Source: Roseovarius lutimaris (GTDB lineage: Bacteria; Pseudomonadota; Alphaproteobacteria; Rhodobacterales; Rhodobacteraceae). Taken from it: a DNA stretch of 64,000 nucleotides. Made by a program: the position numbers and the translations under genes. The stretch is taken from positions 60,617-124,616 of the forward strand of contig NZ_FOVP01000016.1 of NCBI RefSeq assembly GCF_900115165.1, written 5' to 3'. The notes beneath the pieces were generated by a model. That model saw only the letters and a program-made list of their open reading frames with translations. It was not told the origin of the DNA and searched no databases. Positions 46,686-56,021 of the stretch are shown piece after piece (position 1 is the stretch's first letter; every line of letters starts with the position of its first letter).

Positions 46686-46881
46686 ATGTAAGTTCCTTTA
46701 TCGTTGCGGTTCCGTAGCTCCAGAACCTTTTTTCACAACGTAAGCCCGAGGCGTTTTCGCTCCGGGCCGCAGCTGAATTCAGGTGATACGATCCCTGCCG
46801 GGGGCGACCCGGTCAGAATCAATTCTCTCGCGAGATAGGGCTGGTTATGGGGAAATTAAGGGGGCGTCAAGCCCTGCCCCC

Positions 46882-47526
46882 TTATTTGTCAAGCTGAGAT
46901 GAAATTGCCGCTTGAACCTGCGCGATTTCCCCCAGACCGTCGACCGAAGACAGCAGGCCCTTGGCATAGTAATAGCCAAGCAGCGGCGAGGTTTTCTTGT
47001 AGTATTCCATCAACCGGTTGCGCAGGCTGTCCTCATTGTCATCCGCCCGGCGTTTGACATCCGAAGATCCGCATTTGGCGCATTTGCCGTCGGCGGGCCA
47101 GGGTTTGGTGATGTCGTTATAGACCTCTCCACAGCCGCCACAGGTCGAGCGTGCGGTAATCCGCTGCACAAGCGCCTCATCGTCGACCCGAAGCTCGATC
47201 ACGGAGTCAAGCGCCTCCCCCTGTTCCGCCAGCAGATCGCCAAGCGCGTCGGCCTGGGCCAGGGTGCGCGGGAAACCGTCAAAGATAAAACCGCCCTGTT
47301 TGTCACCCTCAAGTTTTTCGCGGATCAGGCCGATCACGATCTCATCGGTCACAAGGTCGCCACGGGCCATTACATCGGCCACGATCTTGCCCATCTCAGA
47401 GCCGCTATCCTTAGCCTCGCGCAGCATGTCGCCGGTCGATAGCTGGATCATGTTGCGGCTGGCAACAAGATGATGCGCCTGAGTGCCCTTGCCTGCCCCC
47501 GGGGGCCCGAGAAGAATGATGTTCAT
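46882..47526 (-). CDS. adk: Adenylate kinase
   Basis: This 214-residue long-form adenylate kinase keeps the AMP, ADP and ATP pools in balance. The P-loop [14 protein letters not shown], the AMP-binding STGDMLREA, and [12 protein letters not shown] are seen. The LID domain (about 125-165) carries four Cys (CGGCGE and CAKCG) and so binds zinc. The ATG overlaps the secY stop codon by 4 nt, the usual secY-adk coupling. Confidence 0.97.
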   Translation of the reverse strand: MNIILLGPPGAGKGTQAHHLVASRNMIQLSTGDMLREAKDSGSEMGKIVADVMARGDLVTDEIVIGLIREKLEGDKQGGFIFDGFPRTLAQADALGDLLAEQGEALDSVIELRVDDEALVQRITARSTCGGCGEVYNDITKPWPADGKCAKCGSSDVKRRADDNEDSLRNRLMEYYKKTSPLLGYYYAKGLLSSVDGLGEIAQVQAAISSQLDK

Positions 47527-48887
47527 CGGCGTGATGCCCCTTTCCTGCGCGAGCGTTTCTTACCTTTGCCGCTCAGCTGTGATTTCTCAATCAGACCTTC
47601 GTATTGATGCGCAAGCAAATGGCTTTGCACCTGCTGGATCGTGTCCATCGTCACCGAAACCACAATAAGAACCGAGGTGCCGCCGAAATAGAACGGAATG
47701 GCGAACTGACTGCGCAGGACTTCCGGCAGCAGCATCACCGCCACGAGATAACCCGACCCAAGGACCAGCACGCGGTTGACCACGTAATCCAGGTATTCGG
47801 CGGTTTTCTTGCCGGGACGGATACCGGGAACAAAGCCGTTCTGGTTCTTGAGGTTATCGGCCACATCATCGGTCTTGAACGACACGTTGAAGGTATAGAA
47901 ATAGGTGAAAAACACGATCATCAGCGTGAAGAACAGCAGGTAAAGCGGCTGGCCGGGGCCGAAATAGGCCATGATCGTCGACATCACCGGGCTGGTCTGG
48001 GTGCCCGAAAACGTGGTGATCGTGGCGGGCAGAAGCAACAGGGAACTGGCAAAGATCGCCGGGATAACGCCGGCCGGGTTCACCTTGATCGGAAGATGCG
48101 AAGAGCCCCCGTCATAGACCTTCATGCCGACCTGACGGCGCGGGTATTGAATATGAATCTTGCGAAGCGAGCGCTCCATGAAGACCACAAAGCCGATCAC
48201 GACCACGACCATCAACATCACGCCAATGATCACCGCCGGGCTGATCGCACCAGAGCGGCCCTGACTGAAGAACTGTGCAAGGGCGGCGGGGACTTCGGCG
48301 ATGATGCCGACAAAGATGATCAGCGAAATGCCATTACCGATACCGCGCGCGGTGATCTGCTCGCCAAGCCACATCAGGAACATCGTGCCCCCGATCAGCG
48401 TGATCATGCAGGAGACAATAAAAAAGCCACCTGGATTGGTGACCATGTCGCCCGATTGCAGGCTGACGGCCAGACCGTAGGATTGCAGCGTCGCAAGACC
48501 AACCGTGCCATAGCGGGTGTACTGGTTGATCTTCTTGCGGCCCTGTTCGCCCTCTTTCTTCAACTGTTCAAGCTGCGGCACCATCGCGGTCAGAAGCTGA
48601 ACGATGATCGAGGCCGAGATATAGGGCATGATCCCGAGGGCGAAAATCCCCATCCGGCCAAGCGCACCGCCGGTAAACATCGACAACATGCCGCCAATGC
48701 TGGCCTGGGCGCCTTGCATGAATTCACGCAGGGCCGCGCCGTCAATGCCCGGCACCGGGATATAGGTGCCAAGACGATAGACGATCAAAAGCCCCAGCGT
48801 GAACAGGATGCGTTTGCGAAGATCGGAGGCCTTACCAAGCGCGGACCAGCTTGTGTTGGCCGCCATTTGCTCTGCTGCAGATACCAT
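47523..48887 (-). CDS. secY: Protein translocase subunit SecY
   Basis: This is a 454-residue SecY, the ten-helix channel of the Sec export system. Recognisable parts are the [16 protein letters not shown] plug region, [30 protein letters not shown] and the late cytoplasmic loop with [18 protein letters not shown]. The start at 48887 ([12 protein letters not shown]) fits the family; the longer frame would add an 11-residue leader that overlaps the hairpin upstream. It lies 111 nt after rplO with a stable stem in the gap. Confidence 0.97.
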   Translation of the reverse strand: MVSAAEQMAANTSWSALGKASDLRKRILFTLGLLIVYRLGTYIPVPGIDGAALREFMQGAQASIGGMLSMFTGGALGRMGIFALGIMPYISASIIVQLLTAMVPQLEQLKKEGEQGRKKINQYTRYGTVGLATLQSYGLAVSLQSGDMVTNPGGFFIVSCMITLIGGTMFLMWLGEQITARGIGNGISLIIFVGIIAEVPAALAQFFSQGRSGAISPAVIIGVMLMVVVVIGFVVFMERSLRKIHIQYPRRQVGMKVYDGGSSHLPIKVNPAGVIPAIFASSLLLLPATITTFSGTQTSPVMSTIMAYFGPGQPLYLLFFTLMIVFFTYFYTFNVSFKTDDVADNLKNQNGFVPGIRPGKKTAEYLDYVVNRVLVLGSGYLVAVMLLPEVLRSQFAIPFYFGGTSVLIVVSVTMDTIQQVQSHLLAHQYEGLIEKSQLSGKGKKRSRRKGASRR

Positions 48888-48910
48888 TCGCGGGTCTCTT
48901 TCATATGACA

Positions 48911-48946
48911 ACGCCGCCAAAAGCTGTTTTCCAGCTCAGGCGGCGT
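48911..48946 (-). promoter_or_regulatory. Nested stem-loop in the secY leader
   Basis: ACGCCGCC (48911-48918) pairs with GGCGGCGT (48939-48946), and an inner AGCTG/CAGCT stem forms inside the loop. It lies just before the secY start at 48887 without a T-run. It may influence secY translation or message processing. Confidence 0.65.
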
Positions 48947-48998
48947 CAAAGGAAAACTTGGGGCATATGTAAGCGGCGCGAACGCCACTCACAACCTC

Positions 48999-49472
48999 TT
49001 ATTCAGCGGCCTGCGCGGTTGTGACCGTCAGTGAGCCACCGGCTTTTTCGACGGTTTCGATCGCCGAACGCGATGCGCCAGTGACCTCAAGTGTCACTTT
49101 GGCCGAGATATCACCCTTGGCCAGAACGCGGATACCGTCCAGCTTGCGGCGCACCAGACCCGAAGCGACAAGCACGTCTTCGGTGATCGCGGCCGAGGCG
49201 TCGATTTTCTTCTCGTCGATGAATTTCTGGATCAGGCCCAGGTTGACCACCGCATAGGATTTGCGGTTCGGCTTGGTAAAGCCACGCTTGGGCAGACGTT
49301 GATAGAGCGGCATCTGGCCGCCCTCAAAGCCCTTGATCGCCACACCCGAACGGGATTTCTGACCTTTGATACCACGGCCACCGGTCTTGCCCATGCCCGA
49401 ACCCGGGCCACGGCCAATGCGTTTGCGGCGCTTGGTTGCACCGGGGTTGTCTTGCAGTTCATGCAGTTTCAT
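48999..49472 (-). CDS. rplO: Large ribosomal subunit protein L15
   Basis: This is a 157-residue uL15. The Gly/Arg-rich N-terminal region contains [19 protein letters not shown] and [10 protein letters not shown], which thread into 23S r[22 protein letters not shown] follows, with a conserved C-terminal domain. It starts a new transcription unit with secY and adk: it is separated from rpmD by two non-ribosomal genes and has its own promoter at 49571-49599. Confidence 0.97.
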   Translation of the reverse strand: MKLHELQDNPGATKRRKRIGRGPGSGMGKTGGRGIKGQKSRSGVAIKGFEGGQMPLYQRLPKRGFTKPNRKSYAVVNLGLIQKFIDEKKIDASAAITEDVLVASGLVRRKLDGIRVLAKGDISAKVTLEVTGASRSAIETVEKAGGSLTVTTAQAAE

Positions 49473-49570
49473 GTCGCTTCTCCTATGCCGGATGTGACCC
49501 CCAGCGACGGTTGGGCCAAACGCGGCGTATATTGAATGTTGAGTCGTGGCAAAACAGGGCCACCCGCGGG

Positions 49571-49599
49571 CGTATAGACGGGATTGCGCCCGGTATCAA
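49571..49599 (-). promoter_or_regulatory. Promoter of rplO-secY-adk
   Basis: On the minus strand, -35 TTGATA (49599-49594) and -10 TATACG (49576-49571) are spaced by exactly 17 bases, about 100 nt before rplO. The -10 lacks the final T. Confidence 0.75.
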
Positions 49600-49676
49600 G
49601 CATCGAGTGACTGGCCGCGACCGCCGCCGCAACACGGGCATTGATCGCAAACGCCTGCTGGTGTCAGACTGCGGAC

Positions 49677-50420
49677 ATGTTTGCGCGTCTGATCCCCCTG
49701 CCCTTTTGGGCCGCTTGCCTTGGCCTTTTGCCGATGGCTCCGGTGCCCTATGCCGCGACCGGCTGCGCCACCGATGCGATGCTGGTGTTTGACGGCTCTG
49801 CCTCGATGTCCGAAATCGGCTTTGACACCCAGGCGGCAACGCGCATCACCGAGGCTCGCGATGCCATGCGCCGCGCCATGCCCCAGATCGCGCCCTATCG
49901 GCGCATTGGCCTGATCGCCTATGGGCCGGGGCCGGGCAATGCCTGTGACAATATCGAACTGCGCTTTGCGCCAATGCCCGATGCCGCCGCCGCCCTCGTG
50001 GCCGAGGTAGAGGCGCTGCGCCCCGGCGGGCTTACCCCGCTTGCGGCCTCGGTCCGGGCGGCGGCAGAGGTGCTTGAGTACCGCGAGCATCCGGGGCTTG
50101 TGGTGCTTGTCACCGATGGCAATGAAACCTGCGGCGGGCGGCCCTGCGCGCTTGGCCGCGCATTGGCGGCAGAGGCGCGCGACCTGACCGTGCATGTGAT
50201 CGGGTTTCGCGTGGTGGTCGATTTCTTCAGCTGGGACAGCCCCGAGGCGGGCAGCTATACCCAAGGCAACACTGTCGCCAAATGCCTCGCCGATTCCACC
50301 GGCGGCATGTATGTCTCGACCGAAACAGTGGACGAGCTTGCAGCCGCTTTGCGCGAAACGCTTGGCTGTCCGCTGATCGGCTGGGGCACGGCTTTGACCC
50401 CAGCCAGACCCAAAGGCTAA
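49677..50420 (+). CDS. Exported VWA-domain protein
   Basis: This 247-residue protein has a signal peptide (MFARLIPLPFWAACLGLLP, cut near YAATG) and one von Willebrand factor A domain with the MIDAS motif DGSASMSEIG, a downstream metal Thr in GGLTPLAASV and Asp in LVTDGNETCGG. Several paired Cys suggest disulphides. It is probably a periplasmic metal-dependent adhesion protein. It lies on the strand opposite to the ribosomal genes, divergent from rplO, and is one of the genes that split the ribosomal cluster. The start at 49677 (MFARL) fits the signal peptide; an upstream frame to 49641 does not. Confidence 0.87.
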   Translation: MFARLIPLPFWAACLGLLPMAPVPYAATGCATDAMLVFDGSASMSEIGFDTQAATRITEARDAMRRAMPQIAPYRRIGLIAYGPGPGNACDNIELRFAPMPDAAAALVAEVEALRPGGLTPLAASVRAAAEVLEYREHPGLVVLVTDGNETCGGRPCALGRALAAEARDLTVHVIGFRVVVDFFSWDSPEAGSYTQGNTVAKCLADSTGGMYVSTETVDELAAALRETLGCPLIGWGTALTPARPKG

Positions 50421-50428
50421 ACTTTGCA

Positions 50429-50452
50429 CGTAGGGTGGGTGCAACCCACGCG
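50429..50452 (-). repeat. GTAGGGTGGGT element, copy 2 (after GFA gene)
   Basis: CGTAGGGTGGGT-GC-AACCCACGCG lies 12 nt after the stop of the minus-strand GFA gene and 8 nt after the stop of the plus-strand VWA gene. It has the same orientation as the other four copies. Confidence 0.85.
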
Positions 50453-50464
50453 CCGCACCACGCC

Positions 50465-50902
50465 TTACGACGGCTCGGGCCAGACGAAATCCGGGCGCAG
50501 AGCCTCATAGACCGGGCGGCCATCGGATGGTTTGGCCTCACCGCTCGCCGGATCGTAAAAGGCGTGATAGGGTGCCGGCTCGATCTGGTCGCCATAGCCC
50601 ATCAGGTTTGGCACGATCACCCGGATGCGGCTTTGCCTGTCATCCAGCATGATCGGCGCGCCGCATTCCCCGCAGGTGCAAAGCTCCAGTGGGCCATCGG
50701 GATTTTTGGCATTGAACGGCTGGCGTTTCAGACCGGCCTCATTATCGACCTCAAGATCGCCATGCCTGAAGAACACCACATGGGTGGTGTCCTGACCTGT
50801 CACGGCCTTGCAGACCGAACAATGACAGGTGTGATTATCAATCGGCGCATGCGCCGCCTTGGTGTGAATGTGGTCACATCCACCACTACATTGGCTTGAC
50901 AT
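50465..50902 (-). CDS. GFA-family (formaldehyde-activating-like) zinc protein
   Basis: This 145-residue protein of the glutathione-dependent formaldehyde-activating enzyme fold carries zinc-site cysteines in CHCSVCKAVTGQ and CTCGECGAPI, plus a Cys pair in SQCSGGCDH. Most GFA-like proteins are not true formaldehyde-activating enzymes and their role is unknown. The start at 50902 (MSSQCSGGCDH) has AGGAGG 5 nt upstream; the 16-codon longer frame would include that site. It lies between rplO and rpmD on the ribosomal strand, ending convergently with the VWA gene. Confidence 0.85.
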   Translation of the reverse strand: MSSQCSGGCDHIHTKAAHAPIDNHTCHCSVCKAVTGQDTTHVVFFRHGDLEVDNEAGLKRQPFNAKNPDGPLELCTCGECGAPIMLDDRQSRIRVIVPNLMGYGDQIEPAPYHAFYDPASGEAKPSDGRPVYEALRPDFVWPEPS

Positions 50903-51054
50903 AAGACCCTCCTCTAACGCTGTCAGAACTGGCCGGACCTCTGCCGACAATCGCCCGCGTAGAGTAGCCCGCCCTGCATGATCCTAGCATGCAGGGCCGC
51001 GCCCCCGGATCACATATTGCCATCCACGACTAAAGCATGAGGGGGCCAAATGCG

Positions 51055-51083
51055 AAAGCGCCCCCGGCAAGACCGAGGGCGCT
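51055..51083 (-). terminator. Terminator after rpmD
   Basis: On the minus strand AGCGCCC-t-CGG pairs with CCG-g-GGGCGCT and is followed by TTTC, 40 nt after the rpmD stop. It should end the rpmC-to-rpmD transcript before the GFA gene. Confidence 0.75.
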
Positions 51084-51093
51084 CTCAAACTCA

Positions 51094-51117
51094 CGTAGGG
51101 TGGGTAAAACCCACGCC
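51094..51117 (-). repeat. GTAGGGTGGGT element, copy 3 (after rpmD)
   Basis: CGTAGGGTGGGT-AA-AACCCACGCC lies 5 nt after the rpmD stop codon and just before the terminator at 51055-51083. Confidence 0.85.
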
Positions 51118-51122
51118 CGGCG

Positions 51123-51311
51123 TCAGCCTTTTTCTTCAACAATCTCGACCATATGCGAGATCTTGTTGATCATGCCGCGCACAGCCGGTGTGTCTTCAAG
51201 CTCGCGGGTCTTGTGCATCTTGTTAAGACCCAGCCCGATCAGCGTCTGGCGCTGTTTTTCGGGGCGACGGATCGGAGACCCGATCTGTTTGATAACGATG
51301 GTTTTTGCCAT
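51123..51311 (-). CDS. rpmD: Large ribosomal subunit protein L30
   Basis: This is a 62-residue uL30: [20 protein letters not shown] and [20 protein letters not shown] are the typical core, and the protein ends with [17 protein letters not shown]. It lies 13 nt after rpsE and is the last gene of the rpmC-to-rpmD unit. A repeat element follows 5 nt after the stop, then a terminator; rplO, usually next, is 1.6 kb away behind two unrelated genes. Confidence 0.96.
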   Translation of the reverse strand: MAKTIVIKQIGSPIRRPEKQRQTLIGLGLNKMHKTRELEDTPAVRGMINKISHMVEIVEEKG

Positions 51312-51324
51312 TGATCAGAACTCC

Positions 51325-51891
51325 TTACGCTTCCGCGGCTTCGGCAGCCGGCGCTTCGTCACCCTTTTTCAGGATGTCAGCGACCTTTTTGCCTCGGCGT
51401 TGGGCGACCATGCGGGGCGAGCTTTCTTTTTGAAGCCCGTTCAGCGTGGCGCGGATCATGTTATAGGGGTTCTGGCTGCCGTTGGATTTGGCAACAACGT
51501 CCTGAACACCCAGCATCTCGAATACGGCACGCATCGGACCACCGGCAATGATACCGGTCCCTTGCGGTGCTGTGCGCATCACGACCTTGCCGGCGCCATG
51601 GCGCCCTTCCATGTCGTGGTGCAGGGTCCGACCCTCGCGCAGCGGCACGCGAATCATGGCGCGCTTGGCGGCTTCGGTCGCCTTGCGAATGGCCTCGGGG
51701 ACCTCTTTCGCCTTACCTTTGCCAAAGCCAACGCGGCCTTTTTGATCGCCTACGACGACAAGCGCCGCAAAGCCAAAGCGTTTCCCGCCCTTGACGGTTT
51801 TGCTGACCCGGTTGATCGCAACCAGACGATCGGCGAATTCGGGGGTTTCGTCGCGGTCACGACCACCACGGCGTTTTTCATCTCTTGCCAT
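51325..51891 (-). CDS. rpsE: Small ribosomal subunit protein S5
   Basis: This is a 188-residue uS5. An Arg/Asp-rich N terminus precedes [20 protein letters not shown] and [20 protein letters not shown], the double-stranded RNA-binding core; [20 protein letters not shown] follows. S5 helps form the mRNA entry channel. The start at 51891 ([10 protein letters not shown]) is preferred to 51966, whose leader is unlike S5. A GC-rich hairpin lies in the 109-nt gap to rplR. The C-terminal tail is Ala/Glu-rich. Confidence 0.97.
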   Translation of the reverse strand: MARDEKRRGGRDRDETPEFADRLVAINRVSKTVKGGKRFGFAALVVVGDQKGRVGFGKGKAKEVPEAIRKATEAAKRAMIRVPLREGRTLHHDMEGRHGAGKVVMRTAPQGTGIIAGGPMRAVFEMLGVQDVVAKSNGSQNPYNMIRATLNGLQKESSPRMVAQRRGKKVADILKKGDEAPAAEAAEA

Positions 51892-51968
51892 TAGGCGTCC
51901 TTTCAATGCGGCGCCATCGGCACCATTTGTCTCAATCCAAGTGGGCAATTGTCGCCCCCGGATCATCG

Positions 51969-51992
51969 AGGCGGCCCGTTGCCGGGCCGCCT
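51969..51992 (-). promoter_or_regulatory. GC-rich hairpin between rplR and rpsE
   Basis: AGGCGGCCCG pairs perfectly with CGGGCCGCCT around a 4-base loop, 9 nt after the rplR stop. No T-run follows. It may mark an mRNA processing or stabilising site inside the operon. Confidence 0.7.
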
Positions 51993-52000
51993 GCGCTGTT

Positions 52001-52360
52001 TTAGATTTTCAGCCCGGCTTCACGCGCGGCGTCGGCAACTGCCTTGACCTTGCCATGAAACAGAAAGCCGCCACGATCGAAATACGCCTCGGTGATACCG
52101 GCCTTCTTGGCCCGCTCGGCGATTGCCGTGCCAACTGTGGCTGCGGCTTCGACGTTGTTCTTCCCGGCCAGACCAAGATCCTTTTCGAGGGTCGAGGCGG
52201 CGGCGAGTGTCACACCGTTGACGTCGTCGATCAGCTGCACGCTGATGTTCTTGTTGGAGCGGTGAACGGAAAGACGCGGACGCCCTGCGTTGACCTTGCG
52301 AAGTTTGTTCCGAACGCGCATGCGGCGTTTTTCGAACAGTTTTCTCTTGCTGTTTGCCAT
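52001..52360 (-). CDS. rplR: Large ribosomal subunit protein L18
   Basis: This 119-residue uL18 binds 5S rRNA. Recognisable stretches are [55 protein letters not shown] and the end [19 protein letters not shown]. It lies 11 nt after rplF and 109 nt before rpsE; the gap carries the perfect hairpin at 51969-51992. Confidence 0.97.
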   Translation of the reverse strand: MANSKRKLFEKRRMRVRNKLRKVNAGRPRLSVHRSNKNISVQLIDDVNGVTLAAASTLEKDLGLAGKNNVEAAATVGTAIAERAKKAGITEAYFDRGGFLFHGKVKAVADAAREAGLKI

Positions 52361-52371
52361 CTGTCGCGTCC

Positions 52372-52905
52372 TTACTTCTTCTTGCCTTCCTTCTGGAAGA
52401 TATACTCGTCCTTGTAGCGAATGCCTTTACCTTTATAGGGCTCGGGACGACGCCAATCGCGGATATTTGCCGCGACCTGACCGACGAGCTGCTTATCCGT
52501 GCCTTCAACCACCATTTCAGTGGGCTTGGGAACGGTAACAGTTACACCTTCCGGAATGTGGAAATCGACATCATGGCTGAGGCCGAGGTTCAGTTTGAGC
52601 ACGTTGCCCTGAAGCTGGGCACGATAGCCCACGCCGCGGATTTCAAGCTCTTTCTTGAAGTTTTCCTTGCTGCCGTGCACCAGGTTGGAGATGACCGTGC
52701 GGGTCATGCCCCATTGCTGGCGCGCGCGCTTGGATTTACCACGGGGCGTCACCGAAACCTGACCGTCTTCGATAACGATTGTAACATCGTCAGTCGCGGT
52801 AAAGCTTTTGGTGGCCTTGGGGCCTTTGACTTCGATCGTCTGACCAGAGAGCGTCGCAGTGACACCATCCGGCAGCGAAACGGGCTGTTTGCCGATACGA
52901 GACAT
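52372..52905 (-). CDS. rplF: Large ribosomal subunit protein L6
   Basis: This 177-residue uL6 has two alpha-beta repeats. It starts [20 protein letters not shown] and contains [20 protein letters not shown]; the signature [20 protein letters not shown] is near the end. It stabilises the region near the sarcin-ricin loop and factor-binding site. It lies 12 nt after rpsH within the spc-type block. Confidence 0.97.
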   Translation of the reverse strand: MSRIGKQPVSLPDGVTATLSGQTIEVKGPKATKSFTATDDVTIVIEDGQVSVTPRGKSKRARQQWGMTRTVISNLVHGSKENFKKELEIRGVGYRAQLQGNVLKLNLGLSHDVDFHIPEGVTVTVPKPTEMVVEGTDKQLVGQVAANIRDWRRPEPYKGKGIRYKDEYIFQKEGKKK

Positions 52906-52917
52906 TTCCGGCTCTCC

Positions 52918-53310
52918 CTAGAATACAGTGCAGAGCACTTCGCCGCCAACGTTGGCTGCGCGTGCAGATGCATCCGACATCACACCCTTGGAGGTGGAGA
53001 CAATCGACACACCGAGGCCCTGACGGACCTGCGGAATGTCATCGACGCCCAGATAGACGCGACGACCGGGTTTGGAAACCCGTTTCATTTCGCGAATGAC
53101 AGGGGTGCCTTCGAAATATTTCAGGCTGACTTCGATTGCCGGGTGGCCATCCTTGCCAGTGCTCATCTCATAACCGCGGATGTAGCCTTCGGATTGCAGA
53201 ACATCGAGCACGCGCACGCGCATTTTCGAGGCCGGAACCGAAACCGTGGATTTGCCGCGCATCTGCGAGTTGCGGATACGGGTGAGCATATCGCCGATAG
53301 GATCATTCAT
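52918..53310 (-). CDS. rpsH: Small ribosomal subunit protein S8
   Basis: This is a 130-residue uS8, starting [20 protein letters not shown] with [20 protein letters not shown] and [20 protein letters not shown] in the conserved C-terminal RNA-binding part. In E. coli S8 is the autogenous repressor of the spc operon and binds near the L5 start; whether a similar site exists here was not determined. It lies 12 nt after rpsN. Confidence 0.97.
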   Translation of the reverse strand: MNDPIGDMLTRIRNSQMRGKSTVSVPASKMRVRVLDVLQSEGYIRGYEMSTGKDGHPAIEVSLKYFEGTPVIREMKRVSKPGRRVYLGVDDIPQVRQGLGVSIVSTSKGVMSDASARAANVGGEVLCTVF

Positions 53311-53322
53311 GCTAATTCTCCC

Positions 53323-53628
53323 TTACCAGCTGGATTTCACGACACCGGGAGCCTGACCACTTGAGCCGAGCTCGCGCAGCATGATCCGCGATACTTTGAG
53401 TTTGCGATAATACGCATGCGGACGACCGGTCAGCTGGCACCGATTGTGCAGCCGGGTGGCCGAGCTGTTGCGCGGCAGTTTCGCCAGCTTCAGAGAGGCG
53501 CGAAAACGCTCTTCCATCGGCTTGCTTTCATCGTTGATGATCTCTTTGAGCGCGGCGCGTTTCTTGGCAAAACGATCCACCAGAGCCTGGCGTTTCTTTT
53601 CGCGCTCGATCATTGCTTTTTTAGCCAT
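53323..53628 (-). CDS. rpsN: Small ribosomal subunit protein S14 (zinc-free type)
   Basis: This is a 101-residue uS14 of the long, Cys-independent type: [20 protein letters not shown] at the start, then [20 protein letters not shown] sequence (here [20 protein letters not shown]), with a single Cys and no CxxC pairs, ending APGVVKSSW. The zinc-free form fits alphaproteobacteria. It lies 19 nt after rplE. Confidence 0.97.
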   Translation of the reverse strand: MAKKAMIEREKKRQALVDRFAKKRAALKEIINDESKPMEERFRASLKLAKLPRNSSATRLHNRCQLTGRPHAYYRKLKVSRIMLRELGSSGQAPGVVKSSW

Positions 53629-53647
53629 AAATCTATCCTCCCGCGGC

Positions 53648-54211
53648 TTAGCTGTTGAAAGGCATGTTGAAGTGCTTCAACAGGGCCTTGGCTTCAGCGT
53701 CGGTCTTCGCCGTGGTTGCGATAACGATATCCATGCCCCAAACTTCGTCGACCTTGTCGAAGTTGATTTCGGGGAAGACGATGTGTTCCTTGAGACCCAT
53801 GGCATAGTTGCCATTGCCATCGAACGACTTGCCCGGCACGCCGCGAAAGTCGCGGATACGGGGCATTGCGATGGTGATCAGACGGTCGAGGAATTCAAAC
53901 ATCCGGTCGCCGCGCAGGGTTACCTTGGCCCCAAGCGGCATGTCCTCACGAACACGGAAGCCCGCGATCGAATTGCGCGCCTTGGTAATAACCGCGTGCT
54001 GACCTGCGATGGTGGAAAGGTCTTCCTGGGCCGACTTGGCTTTCTTGGAATCGCGCACCGCTTCGGCACCACACCCAATGTTCAGAACGATTTTATCCAG
54101 ACGCGGGATCTGCATGTCGTTCTTATAGCCGAACTCTTCTTTCAGAGCAGGCTTGATGGTGTCGCGGAAAACGGTTTTGAGGCGCGGGGTATAAGCTGCT
54201 GTATCAAGCAT
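53648..54211 (-). CDS. rplE: Large ribosomal subunit protein L5
   Basis: This 187-residue uL5 carries 5S rRNA in the central protuberance. Stretches such as [19 protein letters not shown] and [20 protein letters not shown] are conserved, as are [18 protein letters not shown] and [20 protein letters not shown]. The first codons overlap the end of rplX by 8 nt, so translation of the two is coupled. Confidence 0.97.
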   Translation of the reverse strand: MLDTAAYTPRLKTVFRDTIKPALKEEFGYKNDMQIPRLDKIVLNIGCGAEAVRDSKKAKSAQEDLSTIAGQHAVITKARNSIAGFRVREDMPLGAKVTLRGDRMFEFLDRLITIAMPRIRDFRGVPGKSFDGNGNYAMGLKEHIVFPEINFDKVDEVWGMDIVIATTAKTDAEAKALLKHFNMPFNS

Positions 54212-54515
54212 CGATCACGTCCCCCGTGGTCTTGGCAAAACGCACTTTCTTGTCGCCTTCGATCTTGAAGCCAACGCGGGTGGGTTTGCCGTTTTTGTCA
54301 AGAAGAGACAGATTGCTCAGATCGATCGGCATCGCTTTGGGGACGCGACCGCCTTGGCTGGTCTGGCTTTGACGGGTGTGGCGGATCGCCATGTTCACGC
54401 CCTCAACGACGGCTTTGCCGGCCTTGGGGTCAACAGTGGTGATCGTGCCCTTCTGGCCTTTGTCTTTGCCAGCCAGAACGACAACGGTGTCGCCTTTTTT
54501 CAGTTTAGCAGCCAT
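54204..54515 (-). CDS. rplX: Large ribosomal subunit protein L24
   Basis: This 103-residue uL24 has an N-terminal KOW motif ([20 protein letters not shown]) and [20 protein letters not shown] in the middle. It is an early 50S assembly initiator bound to the 5' domain of 23S rRNA. It begins 1 nt after rplN and overlaps rplE at its end. Confidence 0.97.
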   Translation of the reverse strand: MAAKLKKGDTVVVLAGKDKGQKGTITTVDPKAGKAVVEGVNMAIRHTRQSQTSQGGRVPKAMPIDLSNLSLLDKNGKPTRVGFKIEGDKKVRFAKTTGDVIDA

Positions 54516-54516
54516 C

Positions 54517-54885
54517 TTACAGCACCTCCGGGGCGAGCGAGATGATTTTCATGAAGTTCTTGGAGCGCAGCTCGCGAACAACCGGCCCGAAGATACGGGT
54601 ACCGACCGGCTCACCTGCGTTGTTCAGGATCACGGCGGCGTTGCGGTCGAACTTGATGGCGGTCCCGTCTTCACGACGAACTTCCTTGGCGGTGCGTACG
54701 ACGACGGCCTTGCGGACGTCCCCTTTCTTAACGCGACCACGAGGGATGGCTTCCTTGACGGAGACGACAATGATGTCGCCTACGCTAGCGTATTTACGCT
54801 TGGAACCACCCAGAACCTTGATGCACTGAACTCGGCGAGCGCCGGAGTTGTCAGCAACATCCAGGTTGGTTTGCATCTGGATCAT
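54517..54885 (-). CDS. rplN: Large ribosomal subunit protein L14
   Basis: This is a 122-residue uL14, one of the most conserved 50S proteins. [20 protein letters not shown] is the start, followed by [40 protein letters not shown] and the end SLAPEVL. It sits at the subunit interface. A 79-nt gap separates it from rpsQ. Confidence 0.97.
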   Translation of the reverse strand: MIQMQTNLDVADNSGARRVQCIKVLGGSKRKYASVGDIIVVSVKEAIPRGRVKKGDVRKAVVVRTAKEVRREDGTAIKFDRNAAVILNNAGEPVGTRIFGPVVRELRSKNFMKIISLAPEVL

Positions 54886-54964
54886 TTGGTTTCTCCCGAC
54901 CTATGGGGGGCGATGCAGTGCCTAATCCCCAGGGTTTCGATTATGCCGAAAAGGCGCGAGAGGC

Positions 54965-55195
54965 TTACGCCTCAAGCACCTCCCAACGTTTCGTTTTCGA
55001 GCGCGGCGCGCATTCGATGATGCGGACGGAATCGCCGACCTTGAAAGCGTTCTTTTCGTCGTGAGCCCGGTATTTCTTGGACTTACGGATCGTTTTGGCC
55101 AAAACCGGGTGCTTGAAACGGCGTTCAACCGACACGGTAACGGTTTGCTCATTGGCGTCGCTGGTCACGGTGCCAGTCAGGATACGTTTGGGCAT
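54965..55195 (-). CDS. rpsQ: Small ribosomal subunit protein S17
   Basis: This is a 76-residue uS17: [40 protein letters not shown] and [20 protein letters not shown] form the OB-fold core. It is a primary 16S rRNA-binding protein of the 30S body. It lies 15 nt after rpmC. Confidence 0.97.
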   Translation of the reverse strand: MPKRILTGTVTSDANEQTVTVSVERRFKHPVLAKTIRKSKKYRAHDEKNAFKVGDSVRIIECAPRSKTKRWEVLEA

Positions 55196-55210
55196 CTGAG
55201 AGGCTCCCTA

Positions 55211-55414
55211 TTATTCTGTGGCCGCGTTAGCGGCTTTTTCGTTCAGGATGGTCAACACACGCGCGGCGTTGCGACGGGCAATGCGCATCTGTGCGGGGTT
55301 TTCCAACTGGCCGGTCGCGGCCTGGAAACGCAGGTTGAATTGCGCTTTCTTCAGGCTGGTCAGCTCCTCACGGAGCTGATCGGGTGTCTTGTCACGTAGC
55401 TCTTGAGCGTTCAT
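55211..55414 (-). CDS. rpmC: Large ribosomal subunit protein L29
   Basis: This 67-residue uL29 is a two-helix protein near the exit tunnel: [40 protein letters not shown] and [20 protein letters not shown]. The start at 55414 is preferred to the six-codon longer frame, which covers the AGGAAAAGAG ribosome site. It is the first gene of its transcription unit, with a strong promoter at 55537-55565 and a 5' leader of roughly 110-120 nt. In most bacteria it follows rplP directly; here 1.6 kb of other genes intervene. Confidence 0.96.
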   Translation of the reverse strand: MNAQELRDKTPDQLREELTSLKKAQFNLRFQAATGQLENPAQMRIARRNAARVLTILNEKAANAATE

Positions 55415-55536
55415 GCTCTTTTCCTTTCTCAAAACACCAGTTGGCCCCTGTCGGTTCTTACAGGGTCACCTGAAACCTGGTGGATGAATTGCAAACACAC
55501 GAATCCCCGGTCGTCCGGGTCATCGTGGATTTGGGG

Positions 55537-55565
55537 TCTATAGGGGAGGTGGCGGAATAGGGCAA
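55537..55565 (-). promoter_or_regulatory. Promoter of the rpmC-to-rpmD unit
   Basis: On the minus strand, -35 TTGCCC (55565-55560) and -10 TATAGA (55542-55537) are spaced by exactly 17 bases. The spacer ends in CCTCCCC, as in the rplB promoter. The -10 lacks the final T. Confidence 0.8.
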
Positions 55566-55648
55566 GGGGTAAGTTGAATTTAGCCAAGTTGGGTGGGGCT
55601 ACGCACTTAAACCATTCCAAAAATCGAAATCGCCTAAAGAGCATGACA

Positions 55649-55945
55649 TCAAGCCCTCACCAATCGCTCCCTGAACCAAACGCACAAATCTTCAAAATTC
55701 AGGCTGTGATCTGCGACACTTACGACAAGATCGTCAATCGGCTCATCGTCGTCGATTGCCAGCGTATATCCGCTTCGCTCGATGAGGATTTCGACCGTCA
55801 GCCAAGCCGTTCGCTTATTGCCATCAATAAACCCATGATTTCCAACCATGCTTTGCAGCAAGGCCGCAGATTTTCGGTAGATTGGCCGGTGATATCCCGA
55901 ATAGGGTCGGCCCAAAGCGGATTCGATCAAACCAAGGTCACTCAC
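55649..55945 (-). CDS. Doc/Fic-family toxin (start uncertain)
   Basis: Ninety-eight residues from GTG 55945 contain the Fic motif HGFIDGNKRT and the family segments ALGRPYSGYHRPIYRKSAAL and LLQSMVGNHGF, as in death-on-curing toxins, which modify proteins such as EF-Tu by phosphorylation or AMP transfer. The family sequence clearly continues upstream of this GTG (VTLADAITAHDEALTYGGRA) up to about 56041, where a TGA at 56044-56042 closes the frame, but that stretch has no ATG, GTG or TTG. CTG 56002-56000, with AGGG just upstream, or another unusual start, a frameshift from the antitoxin, or a decayed gene are the options. The antitoxin candidate ends 77 nt before the GTG and its stop lies inside the extended toxin frame. 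Confidence 0.75.
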   Translation of the reverse strand: MSDLGLIESALGRPYSGYHRPIYRKSAALLQSMVGNHGFIDGNKRTAWLTVEILIERSGYTLAIDDDEPIDDLVVSVADHSLNFEDLCVWFRERLVRA

Positions 55946-56021
55946 ACCAGCACGACCGCCATAGGTCAGTGCCTCATCATGTGCGGTAATCGCGTCTGCC
56001 AGCGTTACCCTGTAATGCTGC

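Noticed and set aside
46844..46870. Possible promoter before rpsM (TTGACG and CATAAC)
   Set aside because: The spacer is 15 bases and the -10 match is poor, so I did not list it as a promoter. rpsM may be read from the rplO or adk transcript.
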